From Eubacteriales bacterium (GTDB lineage: Bacteria; Bacillota; Clostridia; Christensenellales; CAG-138), in assembly GCA_028701165.1 (NCBI GenBank), contig JAQVRG010000102.1, positions 1 through 6,003 of the forward strand: a DNA stretch of 6,003 nt, written 5' to 3'. Positions within the stretch are counted from its first letter, which is position 1. Every line of letters starts with the position of its first letter. The position numbers and the translations under genes were made by a program. The notes under the pieces were generated by a model, which had not been told where the DNA came from, searched no databases, and saw only the letters and a program-made list of their open reading frames with translations. Positions 5,639 through 6,003 of this stretch are shown here, piece by piece.

Positions 5639-5668
5639 TAGAATCTCTTGGAATAGAATCTCTCGGAG
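5639..5668 (+). repeat. Tandem 15-bp direct repeat over the mreB ribosome binding site
   Basis: Two adjacent 15-base copies, 5639-5653 and 5654-5668, share TAGAATCTCT-type sequence and differ only at positions 10 (T/C) and 15 (A/G). The second copy carries most of the Shine-Dalgarno GGAGG (5665-5669), while the first carries the degenerate TTGGAA in its place. Each copy begins TAGAAT, which also resembles a -10 box, but neither has a good -35 box at proper spacing. Confidence 0.75.
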
Positions 5669-5674
5669 GACGAT

Positions 5675-6003
5675 ATGCGAACAGGACTTTCGGGATTGCT
5701 GCGGGGCGTGCTTCCTGGCGTCGCCATCGATCTTGGCACGGTGAATACGCTGATCGCCGTGCGCGGACGGGGCATCGTGCTAAAAGAGCCGAGCGCCATC
5801 GCCGTGTCCGCAAAAAACGAACGGGAAATATTGGCTGTCGGCCGTGCGGCGCTCACCATGCTTGGGCGCACGCCCGGCGGCATACGCGTGCTTTACCCCA
5901 TGCGGGACGGCGTGGTGGCGGATTACGGCATGTGCGAGGCCATGCTGCGCTTCTACCTCAAAAAGGTGCTGGGCAGGCGTGCGCCTTGGGGGGCGGAGCT
6001 TAT
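5675..6003 (+). CDS. mreB: MreB-family rod-shape-determining actin homologue, N-terminal 109 codons (3' end outside window)
   Basis: MreB is a membrane-associated actin-like ATPase that guides peptidoglycan synthesis along the cylinder wall. The visible part contains the phosphate-1 motif AIDLGTVNTL (17-26), GRGIVLKEPSAIAV (31-44), ILAVG (52-56), the family stretch MLGRTPGGIRVLYPMRDGVVADY (62-84) and the helix EAMLRFYLKKV (88-98). The first 15 residues (RTGLSGLLRGVLPG) are short and could form the amphipathic membrane-binding tip seen in some MreBs, which is an inference. The ATG at 5675 is supported by GGAGG at 5665-5669, five bases upstream. MreB, Mbl and MreBH cannot be separated from this fragment, so the symbol is provisional. 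The residues after 98 (LGRRAPWGAEL) look less conserved. mreC and mreD would be expected downstream, beyond the window. Confidence 0.9.
   Translation, partial: MRTGLSGLLRGVLPGVAIDLGTVNTLIAVRGRGIVLKEPSAIAVSAKNEREILAVGRAALTMLGRTPGGIRVLYPMRDGVVADYGMCEAMLRFYLKKVLGRRAPWGAEL

Overview
The window is ordinary chromosomal DNA, moderately GC-rich, most likely from a Clostridia-class Firmicute. The evidence is a clostridial-type Rex whose recognition segment reads QVRQDFNCFGGFGQQG, strong GGAGG-type ribosome binding sites, several U-tailed terminators, and a maf/mreB neighbourhood. I see no tRNA, rRNA, CRISPR array, transposase or phage gene.

Layout. Bases 2-1750 hold the C-terminal ~580 residues of UvrA; the start lies outside the window. 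Its stop overlaps by 4 bp the start of a putative TM nitroreductase (1747-2478), so the two form one operon. The operon ends in two abutting hairpins (2461-2500). A sigma-A-like promoter (2516-2545) then drives rex (2588-3211), the NADH/NAD+-sensing repressor, which ends at a strong intrinsic terminator (3232-3254). A new promoter (3269-3297) drives a leader of about 130 nt and the magnesium transporter gene mgtE (3435-4778), which ends at its own terminator (4790-4823). Bases 4824-4980 are gene-free and packed with inverted repeats. maf lies on the minus strand (5007-5579). The first 109 codons of an mreB-family gene (5675-6003, cut by the window end) diverge from it.

Most notable region. 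The mgtE leader contains a 23-codon reading frame (3337-3408) with its own Shine-Dalgarno. It is overlaid on three mutually exclusive hairpins. The last hairpin buries the mgtE ribosome binding site and start codon. The middle one would free them. The first competes with the middle one, and its left arm lies inside leader codons 3-7 (Ala-Gly-Pro-Tyr-Pro). This is the geometry of a leader-peptide translational attenuator, and it resembles in logic, not sequence, the proline-rich leader control of enterobacterial Mg2+ transporters. I do not recognise the leader as a known family and could not fit it to the M-box riboswitch, so it is the best candidate here for something undescribed.

The genes are a set of housekeeping functions: DNA repair (UvrA), redox sensing (Rex), Mg2+ homeostasis (MgtE), nucleotide-pool cleaning or septum control (Maf) and cell shape (MreB). 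They sit in separate short transcription units, not one pathway.
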